This document shows positions 14,764 through 20,107 of a stretch of DNA of 20,107 nt, piece by piece (within the stretch, counting starts at the first letter, position 1; each line of letters begins with the position of its first letter). The translations under genes and the position numbers were made by a program. The notes under the pieces were generated by a model. The model did not search any database. It saw only the letters and a list, made by a program, of their open reading frames with translations, and had not been told where the DNA came from. The DNA lies in the NCBI GenBank assembly GCA_002423495.1, contig DIWN01000002.1, positions 1-20,107 on the forward strand, in the 5' to 3' direction. This DNA comes from Anaerolineaceae bacterium UBA6105. Lineage in GTDB: Bacteria > Chloroflexota > Anaerolineae > Anaerolineales > Anaerolineaceae.

Positions 14764-14832
14764 AAAAGAGCCGGGTTCAACCCCATTCGCTACGCTCAGG
14801 GGCAAGTGCCGTGGAACCCGGCCTACGAAAAG
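14764..14832 (-). terminator. Family C repeat acting as probable terminator of the replication operon
   Basis: On the minus strand, 28 bases past the helicase-loader stop, GCCGGGTTC (14822-14814) pairs with GAACCCGGC (14778-14770), with an inner CCCC/GGGG stem. The hairpin is followed by TCTTTTC. This is the third family C copy. The stem plus short T-run makes a plausible intrinsic terminator, so a mobile repeat seems to have been recruited as the operon end. Confidence 0.5.
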
Positions 14833-14849
14833 GTAGAAAACGGTTCCGG

Positions 14850-16241
14850 TTAGCCCTCGCCGGTGAAGGTCGGGGCGGACATCAGGACCAGTTTGCAGAG
14901 GCGTTTGTCGGACATGCGGCTGAAGAGCCGTTGATCCAGCCTGGAGGGTTCATTGGCTGTCGTAATGACGGTTGGCAGCTCGGCATTATAGCGATAGTTG
15001 ATCAGCTGGTAGAGCTTCTCGCGCGCCCAGGGTGTAGCCGATTCGGTGCCGATGTCGTCCAGGATGAGCAGGCGGGTTGAGCGGATCTCGTAGAATCGGC
15101 GGTCGAGGGAAGTGCTGCTGCTGGGCGAAAAAGCAGCCCTGAGGTAGTCGAGCAGATCCGGCACGCCAACGAAGAGGGGCGGGTAACCAAGACCGGCCTG
15201 GTAGTTGCCGATCGCGGCAGCCAGATGGGTTTTACCGCAGCCGTATGGCCCATAAAAAACCAGCCAGCCCTGGGGGGTTTCGGCAAATTTTTGGGCGATC
15301 TCAAAGGCCTCCCGCAAGGATTGGGTGTCGTCCGGCTCGAGGCGTTCGTTCTTGCGGAAGCTGAAGGAGCCAAAGGTCTGCTTGGAGTGGTGATTGAGGC
15401 TCGAGAGTTCCGGATGACCGATGTCGTCGGCAGGGTTCCGAAAGTCTGGCGCCAGGATTTCCACGTGCGTGACCAGGTCGGGGTCCTGCAGGCGCGAACG
15501 GATGCGCGGTTCGAAATCGTTCAGGGCTTGATTGCTGGTGATCACGGTTGGCAATTTGTTGATGTAGCGGTGATTGATGATCTGGAATAATTTCTCCTGC
15601 GCCCACTGGGTGGTGTTTTGCGTGCCGAAATCGTCCATGATCAGCAGGGGAATGGTGCGGATTTGGGTAATGCGTTCTTCAAAGCTGGCATCGGAGGTGT
15701 TGCCGTAGGAGAAACGCAGCCAGTCGAGCAAATCCGGCACGGTCAGGAAGAGCGTGCTGATGCCCATGCCAACGGCCTGGTTGGCAATTGCTGCACCAAG
15801 GTGGGTTTTGCCTGAGCCGTAGGTGCCAGTGAGGAGCAGCCAGCCAGTGAGCGAGCCGGCGAAATTCTGGGCGGAGTTGAAAGCCTGCTCCAGCGAGTCT
15901 GCCTGGAAGGAGCCCAAACCGACCCGCCCGCGGGGTTTGAAGCTGTCGAAAGTCAGCCCGCTGAGCGCACTGAGGTTGCTGAGCGAGAAGAGTTTCTCAC
16001 GTTGGGCGGCAGTAACCTCGGGAAGCCGGCAGGTGCAAATTTCCATCTTGCCAAAATCGGGGTGGTCAAAAGGTACATCCTTCCCCACGAAACCGAGCCC
16101 GCCGCAGCGGGGGCAGTTTGGGTCGCCAAGGTCTATGCCAGGTCTCCGCCCAGGTTCCGGCTCAGGGTTTTCGGTTTCCTTGCTGTTTCTGTTGGCGATA
16201 AAGTTCTCGAAATCTTTCAAGCGCGCTTTGAGTGGTTCCAT
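14850..16241 (-). CDS. Tandem AAA+ helicase loader, DnaC/DnaI-like, with zinc-finger motif
   Basis: A 463-residue protein containing two DnaC/IstB-type ATPase modules. An N-terminal CPRC (43-46) plus CTC (69-71) pattern suggests a zinc site like that of DnaI-type loaders. Module 1 has Walker A GTYGSGKT (139-146), Walker B LLIMDDFG (199-206), sensor VITSN and SRLQD. Module 2 has GPYGCGKT (331-338), LLILDDIG (391-398), VITTAN and SRMSD. Both modules keep all ATPase motifs and share WAxEKLxQxINxRY...LPTVIT, so this is an internal duplication rather than a decayed copy. DnaC-type proteins are usually about 250-300 residues with one module. The gene is last in the operon with DnaB and a DnaD-domain protein, so loading DnaB onto DNA is the likely job. 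ATG 16241 is used; GTG 16253 is also possible. Either start overlaps the upstream gene by 80-92 bases. Confidence 0.88.
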   Translation of the reverse strand: MEPLKARLKDFENFIANRNSKETENPEPEPGRRPGIDLGDPNCPRCGGLGFVGKDVPFDHPDFGKMEICTCRLPEVTAAQREKLFSLSNLSALSGLTFDSFKPRGRVGLGSFQADSLEQAFNSAQNFAGSLTGWLLLTGTYGSGKTHLGAAIANQAVGMGISTLFLTVPDLLDWLRFSYGNTSDASFEERITQIRTIPLLIMDDFGTQNTTQWAQEKLFQIINHRYINKLPTVITSNQALNDFEPRIRSRLQDPDLVTHVEILAPDFRNPADDIGHPELSSLNHHSKQTFGSFSFRKNERLEPDDTQSLREAFEIAQKFAETPQGWLVFYGPYGCGKTHLAAAIGNYQAGLGYPPLFVGVPDLLDYLRAAFSPSSSTSLDRRFYEIRSTRLLILDDIGTESATPWAREKLYQLINYRYNAELPTVITTANEPSRLDQRLFSRMSDKRLCKLVLMSAPTFTGEG

Positions 16242-16860
16242 GGGTAGAGTCACGTCCTTTTTCCTGCCAGGCTTTTAGAATTGCCTGGACATACTTCCAA
16301 TTCCTTATGTTGCGGCTGACTGCTTCCTGCATGGCATCACGCAGCCAACTTTCGGGGTAGGTTTCAGCATCCGCCTTCAATATCTCGGCAACCATTGGCG
16401 TCAGTGGACCAATGTTTTGCTCGTAAAGCGTAAAAATGTTGGGCTTATCCGGGTTGGGCACCGGATTGGCAGCCTGGACTTCGGCCAAAGACAAATTCCC
16501 TTCCCGCAGTGCCTCAAAACGCTGGCTCCCTTCAGGGGTAGCCGGGAAGAGCAAAACGGCTTGCTGTGGGTCTTCCATGCTTTGAGGGTAAGCAAGCAGC
16601 AGTCCTTCTTCAAGTAATTCCGCCAGGGCTTGTTGCCAGCGGGTGTCCTCAGCAATTGGCATGTGGTCCAGCAGAATGTAGAGCTCAACCACGTCCGATT
16701 TAACTTCTTGCAGGCTGAGCAGTTCGAAATAAGCCAGCAGAAGCAAAATCGCGTCACCGCTCAGCCCATCACAACGGGCAAGCAGGTTTGCTGGCAGTTG
16801 GATGCTCTGGTAGGTCCCTGAAAGTTCGTTGCTCAAAGTTTGTTCCACCGGGCTGATCAA
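16162..16860 (-). CDS. DnaD-domain primosome protein
   Basis: A 232-residue protein. Its C-terminal part (about 141-202) is a DnaD/DnaB_2 domain: NIFTLYEQNIGPLTPMVAEIL, then the signature helix RNIRNWKYVQAILKAW, the YxxxI/W-type element that binds DNA. The N-terminal part (10-110) is likely the winged-helix oligomerisation region of DnaD-like proteins. In Firmicutes, DnaD and DnaB (primosome) remodel DNA and recruit the helicase with its loader; the same role is inferred here because the gene sits between the replicative helicase and the loader. The start is TTG 16860, overlapping the helicase TGA stop in a TTGA arrangement typical of translational coupling. Its last roughly 27 codons overlap the loader gene in another frame. 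Confidence 0.85.
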   Translation of the reverse strand: MISPVEQTLSNELSGTYQSIQLPANLLARCDGLSGDAILLLLAYFELLSLQEVKSDVVELYILLDHMPIAEDTRWQQALAELLEEGLLLAYPQSMEDPQQAVLLFPATPEGSQRFEALREGNLSLAEVQAANPVPNPDKPNIFTLYEQNIGPLTPMVAEILKADAETYPESWLRDAMQEAVSRNIRNWKYVQAILKAWQEKGRDSTHGTTQSALERFRELYRQQKQQGNRKP

Positions 16861-18218
16861 CTCTCGTAGGCTTTGTCGCGGAACATCGCCAGTTTTTCAA
16901 TGAAGACCAGGTCAATACCGCTGTGGGTTGGACCGTTGCGGTGTTTGGCGACGATCAGTTTCGCCAGGTTGTGGAGCGGACTTTCTTCCTTCATTTGTTC
17001 AGGCCGGTTGATGAACATCACGATATCGGCATCCTGTTCCAGGGAACCAGACTCACGCAGGTCGGAGAGCACGGGCGTTTTGTCCTGGCGCTGCTCCACC
17101 GCGCGTGAAAGCTGCGCCGCGGCTACGACCGGCACGTCCAGGTCGCGCGCCAAAACCTTGAGATAGCGCGAAATGTAGGAAACTTCCTGCACGCGGTTAT
17201 CGGTGCGCGTGTCGCCGGACATCAGCTGGAGGTAGTCAACGACCACAAGGTCCAAACCGATCTCCATTTGCATGCGGCGGCACTTGGTGCGCATCTGAAG
17301 CGGCGTGATGGCGGGGGTGTCATCGACAAAAATGCGCGATTCTGAAAGCACGCCCAGCGCGTGAACCACCTCCTGGGCTTCATTGTCGCTCAGTTTGGCA
17401 GACCGCAGCTTTTGGGAGTCGATGTTGGTTTCCTGTGCGATCATGCGCTGGATGAGCTGCTCAGCAGACATTTCGAGCGTGAAGAAGGCCACGTTGCGCT
17501 TGAGTGCCAGACCGACATGTTTGGCGATGCCAATCAGAAAACCGGTCTTACCCATACCCGGGCGACCCGCGACGATGATCAGGTCAGACCTTTGCAGACC
17601 GTCGAGGGCTCGATCGACCGCTTTCAAACCGGTTTCAAGTCCGGTCACGCCGCCGGGAATGCTGGCGTTGAGCAAAAGGCGTTCGAGGTATTCGTCCGCG
17701 GCATCAGAAATCGGCACAAGGTCGCGTTTGTAGCGTTCCTGGCTGACCCCAAAAATGGCTTTTTCGGCGTCGGAGATGACGTTGTCAACCCCGGTGTCTT
17801 TGCGATATGCGAGCTTGGCGATGTCGTTGGCGGCAGACAGCAGCCTTCGCCGGACGGCAAGGGCGTTGATGTTGCGGGCGTAGGATTCGGCATGCTGCGA
17901 GGATGGGACGCGATTGGTGAGGGAGATGAGGTAATCCAGCCCGCCGATATCTTCGAGATGCCCACCGGTTTCGAGGGCATCCTTGACGGTCAGGACGTCA
18001 AAATCACTGTCAGTTTTGAACAGCTCAATGAAGGCTTCCCAAATCCAACGATTCCGATGGAGATAGAAATCTTCAGCGCTTACCAGCGGTGCCGCATCCA
18101 CATAGGCATCCGGCGTGATGAGCACGGCGCCAACGAGAGCTTCCTCCATATCGCGGTCAAAAAGCAGATTCGCGTCTGAGGTGGTTTGGGTGGTGGTTTG
18201 GTCAGGTCGATCGCTCAT
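16857..18218 (-). CDS. dnaB: Replicative DNA helicase DnaB
   Basis: Hexameric 5'-3' helicase that unwinds DNA at the replication fork and recruits primase. The 453-residue length is normal. The N-terminal domain (about 20-125) contains EEALVGAVLITPDAY and VLTVKDALE, and a linker helix lies at about 150-180. The RecA-like domain has Walker A GRPGMGKT (218-225), FFTLEMSAEQLIQRM, Walker B LVVVDYLQLM (324-333), LSDLRESGSLEQDADIV and the arginine finger R427 in KHRNGP. ATG 18218 follows GAGG at eight bases. It begins 13 bases after the bifunctional-nuclease gene stop and ends overlapping the DnaD-domain gene. No intein is present, although DnaB is a common intein site. Confidence 0.97.
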   Translation of the reverse strand: MSDRPDQTTTQTTSDANLLFDRDMEEALVGAVLITPDAYVDAAPLVSAEDFYLHRNRWIWEAFIELFKTDSDFDVLTVKDALETGGHLEDIGGLDYLISLTNRVPSSQHAESYARNINALAVRRRLLSAANDIAKLAYRKDTGVDNVISDAEKAIFGVSQERYKRDLVPISDAADEYLERLLLNASIPGGVTGLETGLKAVDRALDGLQRSDLIIVAGRPGMGKTGFLIGIAKHVGLALKRNVAFFTLEMSAEQLIQRMIAQETNIDSQKLRSAKLSDNEAQEVVHALGVLSESRIFVDDTPAITPLQMRTKCRRMQMEIGLDLVVVDYLQLMSGDTRTDNRVQEVSYISRYLKVLARDLDVPVVAAAQLSRAVEQRQDKTPVLSDLRESGSLEQDADIVMFINRPEQMKEESPLHNLAKLIVAKHRNGPTHSGIDLVFIEKLAMFRDKAYES

Positions 18219-18231
18219 TGTGCTGCCTCAT

Positions 18232-18789
18232 CTATTGAATGGGATCCTCATCTGAAGGGTCGTTGGATTGGTCTTTGTCGGTTTTGTCTTTACCGAGTTG
18301 CCCGAGAAAGTCTTCAAAAATGTCGAGATCTGAATCCAAATCGGAAGAATCCTCTTCTTCGGGCGTTTGGGGCAAGACGTCTTCCGGACGTATGCCGACC
18401 GAGTTGAGGATGTCTTCATCGACGAAAATTGGGGCTTTTGCGCGAATGGCAAGGGCTATCGCGTCTGATGGGCGGCTGTCGATGATTTTTCTGACGCCGT
18501 TTTGATCAAGAACCAGGTTGGCATAGAAAGTGTCATTCTCGAGATTGGTGATTTCACAGCTTTCCAGGCGGATGTCGAGCGCGTTCATGATGGAAATCAG
18601 AAGATCGTGGGTGATGGGGCGGGCAATTGCCACACCCTGAAGCGCGATGGTGATTGAATCAGTTTCAGGCACACCCATCCAGATGGGAAGGTAGCGTTCG
18701 GCTTTCTTTTCCTTTAGAACAGTAATCCGGTCCTGGCTAGTCAGGCTGACGCGGATACTATCGATTATGCATTCGATCATTTTTCCCAT
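18232..18789 (-). CDS. Bifunctional nuclease (BFN/DUF151) family protein
   Basis: A 185-residue protein whose first about 130 residues are the BFN/DUF151 domain: LPIWMGVPETDSITIALQG, RPITHDLLISIMNAL, FYANLVLDQNG and IDSRPSDAIALAIRAKAPIFV are all family hallmarks. The remaining about 50 residues are a strongly acidic tail rich in D, E and S with one short hydrophobic helix (IFEDFLGQL). BFN proteins have reported nuclease activity in plants; the bacterial role is unclear, and one Thermotoga structure is known. The first ATG is at 18789 and a second three codons later at 18780; the choice is open. It is the first gene of the replication operon, with a good promoter 40-70 bases upstream. Confidence 0.9.
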   Translation of the reverse strand: MGKMIECIIDSIRVSLTSQDRITVLKEKKAERYLPIWMGVPETDSITIALQGVAIARPITHDLLISIMNALDIRLESCEITNLENDTFYANLVLDQNGVRKIIDSRPSDAIALAIRAKAPIFVDEDILNSVGIRPEDVLPQTPEEEDSSDLDSDLDIFEDFLGQLGKDKTDKDQSNDPSDEDPIQ

Positions 18790-18830
18790 GATGCACCAAA
18801 TTTCCTGTTTATGATGTTTATCTTACTGTG

Positions 18831-18858
18831 ATTCTAACATGTAAGCCGCGCGAATCAA
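18831..18858 (-). promoter_or_regulatory. Promoter of the replication operon
   Basis: Minus strand TTGATT (18858-18853), a 16-base spacer and TAGAAT (18836-18831). Transcription from about 18824 gives a leader of about 35 bases before the BFN-family start. It is divergent from the response-regulator promoter about 70 bases away. Confidence 0.6.
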
Positions 18859-18929
18859 CCAAGCCAACCTTAAAAAATTCGAGGAAAAAATTGAATCAAA
18901 AAAATGTGTGAAATTTTCGAGCAATCGGC

Positions 18930-18935
18930 TATAAT
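18930..18935 (+). promoter_or_regulatory. -10 box of the response-regulator gene
   Basis: A perfect TATAAT about 87 bases upstream of the regulator start. The sequence at -35 (TGTGAA, 18907-18912) is poor, so an activator may be needed. The leader of about 80 bases is long for this gene and ends with an AGAGGAAAG ribosome site. Confidence 0.5.
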
Positions 18936-19021
18936 AGAGTCCCGAGGGAAGGCTATGGTGTAGTTTTTTCCTGGGAGACGGATACTATCAGAATAGATAT
19001 ATAAAGAGGAAAGTTTTACGC

Positions 19022-19684
19022 ATGGCAAAACCACTAAAGGTGCTATTAATTGAGGGGAAACGAAAGATAGCCCGACGTTTTGCCAGTGATCTTGAGAAAA
19101 AAGGTTATTCCCTGCAGGTAGAGAACAGTGGAAGTAAGGGACTCGACACTTTAAAGTTCTTCTCTCCGGATGTGGTCGTGATCAATGCTGCATCCCTGCG
19201 CACAAACGGTTTGCGCCTGGCAAATTGGTTTCGCAACAGTCTGCCTGCTACGCCCATATGTCTCATTGTGGCGGAAGATGAGACCGTTGGGGAACCGGAA
19301 AATGTAAACTTCTTTCTGCGCTTGCCCTTCACTGCGCAAAAGCTGGTCAATCGCTTTCGCACCCTTGAGAACAACAGTCATAAAGGCACGCTGGAGAGGG
19401 GCGACCTGGTGCTAAACCCGGATAGTGGGATCGTCGTTTATAAGGATAAGGAAGTTCGTCTGACGCCGCGCCAATGTGATCTGTTGGGAAAAATGATGGA
19501 AAGACCGGGTGAGATCCTGCGGCGCGAGGATTTGTTCAAAGCTGTTTGGGACACGGATTACGTAGAAGACACACGCACCCTCGACGTTCACATCAGTTGG
19601 CTGCGGCAGGCACTCGAGGATGATCCGCACCACCCGGACTTGATAAAAACCATACGCGGCAAAGGTTACCTGCTGAAGATCTGA
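19022..19684 (+). CDS. OmpR-type response regulator with degenerate receiver domain
   Basis: A 220-residue DNA-binding regulator: receiver-like domain (about 5-112) plus a complete winged-helix output domain (about 122-220; VRLTPRQCDLLGKMMERPGEILRREDL, then DTRTLDVHISWLRQAL and IRGKGYLL). The receiver keeps the fold pattern but not the chemistry. The acidic pair after strand 1 is E11-G12 where D-D/E is normal, the phospho-acceptor position in SPDVVVIN is N55 rather than D, the conserved lysine before the PF turn is R100, and the switch T/S position is V. It therefore should not be phosphorylated in the usual way and likely acts as an atypical, ligand- or partner-controlled regulator. No histidine kinase is adjacent. 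ATG 19022 has AGAGGAAAG about 9 bases upstream. Its target could include the divergent replication operon, but no binding site is proven. Confidence 0.92.
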   Translation: MAKPLKVLLIEGKRKIARRFASDLEKKGYSLQVENSGSKGLDTLKFFSPDVVVINAASLRTNGLRLANWFRNSLPATPICLIVAEDETVGEPENVNFFLRLPFTAQKLVNRFRTLENNSHKGTLERGDLVLNPDSGIVVYKDKEVRLTPRQCDLLGKMMERPGEILRREDLFKAVWDTDYVEDTRTLDVHISWLRQALEDDPHHPDLIKTIRGKGYLLKI

Positions 19685-19729
19685 TTTTCTTGATTAACTT
19701 TTTCCTGATGAAAAGAACCTTAAACCTGA

Positions 19730-19848
19730 GTAGGGCGAGACGACGTGCCCTCAATCCGCCAATGAATAACTGATGGAGTGATGGCGGATAGGAAGCACAC
19801 AAAGATCTCTTCATAATAATGAATACAGTGCTTCCAATCTCGCCCTAC
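19730..19848. mobile_element. MITE-like element with 11-bp terminal inverted repeats
   Basis: GTAGGGCGAGA (19730-19740) and TCTCGCCCTAC (19838-19848) are perfect inverted ends of a 119-base non-coding element. Inside are nested inverted pairs ATCCGCC/GGCGGAT (19754-19760/19783-19789) and GGAAGCAC/GTGCTTCC (19791-19798/19828-19835). It encodes no protein, so any movement would need a transposase supplied in trans. Target-site duplication is not clear. Confidence 0.6.
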
Positions 19849-20107
19849 GCGCACTTTTTCCGACAATACGTATAATGCATTGCAAAACTTTAAAGGCAGA
19901 TCGCCACGCTTCGCTCGCGATGACGGGGTTTTGGTTAAAAAGACTCGTATATTGCGATGCATTCATGCCATGATGGCGGATAGGAAGCACACAAAGATCT
20001 CTTCATAATAATGAATACAGTGCTTCCAATCTCGCCCTACGCGCACTTTTTCCGACAATACGAATAACGCATTGCAAAACATCAAAGGCAGATCGCCACG
20101 CTTCGCT
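19779..20107. repeat. Direct repeat of at least 137 bp, 192 bp apart
   Basis: 19779-19915 and 19971-20107 match at 133 of 137 positions; the second copy runs off the window. Each copy includes the right half of the MITE-like element and a family A REP end (CAGATCGCCACGCTTCGCT). The 55 bases between them are unrelated. The second copy lacks the left inverted end, so it looks like a partial duplication. No gene is visible after 19684. Confidence 0.9.

Noticed and set aside
14670..15080. A plus-strand frame after the LexA-like promoter copy 2.
   Set aside because: It reads through repeat DNA and then antisense to the helicase loader; no family features and no ribosome site.
18937..18990. Possible hairpin or riboswitch in the long leader of the response-regulator gene.
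   Set aside because: Only weak, interrupted pairing between GGGAAGG and TTTCCTGGG stretches; it matches no riboswitch class I can recognise.
1..20107. tRNA, rRNA, and integrase or transposase genes.
   Set aside because: None found by reading; the mobile signals are all non-coding repeats, so no transfer mechanism for the island can be named.

Overview
The gene content suggests a Chloroflexota bacterium of the Anaerolineae type (inference from gene content and repeat style, not a database match). The pointers are a sugar ABC importer, a short DUF3417-type alpha-glucan phosphorylase, a replication operon that pairs DnaB with a DnaD-domain protein and a double AAA+ helicase loader, and many short palindromic repeats of the kind that translate as 'VIASEAKQSQ'. 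Most housekeeping genes here are moderately GC-rich.

Layout. (1) 1-1284, plus strand: the end of a sugar-importer ATPase and the complete XylH/MmsB-type permease, closed by a strong hairpin terminator. (2) 1390-4804, minus strand: a compact three-gene run of alpha-glucan phosphorylase, a UPF0316 membrane protein and a HAD sugar-phosphate phosphatase or mutase. (3) 4805-5819: about 1 kb without a convincing gene, full of degraded palindromic repeats, with a promoter-like site carrying a LexA-like palindrome. (4) 5820-9536, plus strand: a large AT-rich gene for a STAND-type NTPase with an N-terminal PD-(D/E)XK-like nuclease domain, a good candidate for an anti-phage protein. It converges on (5) 9601-12969, minus strand: a single-chain type IIG restriction-modification enzyme. 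This gene has two in-frame insertions of repeat-derived sequence and an AT-rich, probably exchanged, specificity end. (6) 12970-14849: repeat-rich DNA around a small DUF559 nuclease gene, followed by a second copy of the LexA-like promoter element and a 24-bp perfect palindrome. (7) 14850-18789, minus strand: a replication operon (bifunctional-nuclease family protein, DnaB helicase, DnaD-domain protein, tandem-AAA+ helicase loader). (8) 19022-19684, plus strand: an OmpR-type regulator whose receiver domain has lost its phosphorylation residues. (9) 19685-20107: a small MITE-like element and a 192-bp-spaced direct repeat running off the window end.

How it fits together. The left arm is carbohydrate import and glucan breakdown; the right arm is the replication restart and initiation machinery. 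Between them, 4805-14849 looks like a defence island: STAND nuclease, type IIG enzyme and DUF559 nuclease, set in repeat-dense DNA that differs in composition from the flanks. The observations most worth following are the STAND nuclease, the translated repeats inside the restriction enzyme, the paired LexA-like promoters without an obvious gene, the double AAA+ helicase loader and the phosphorylation-dead response regulator.
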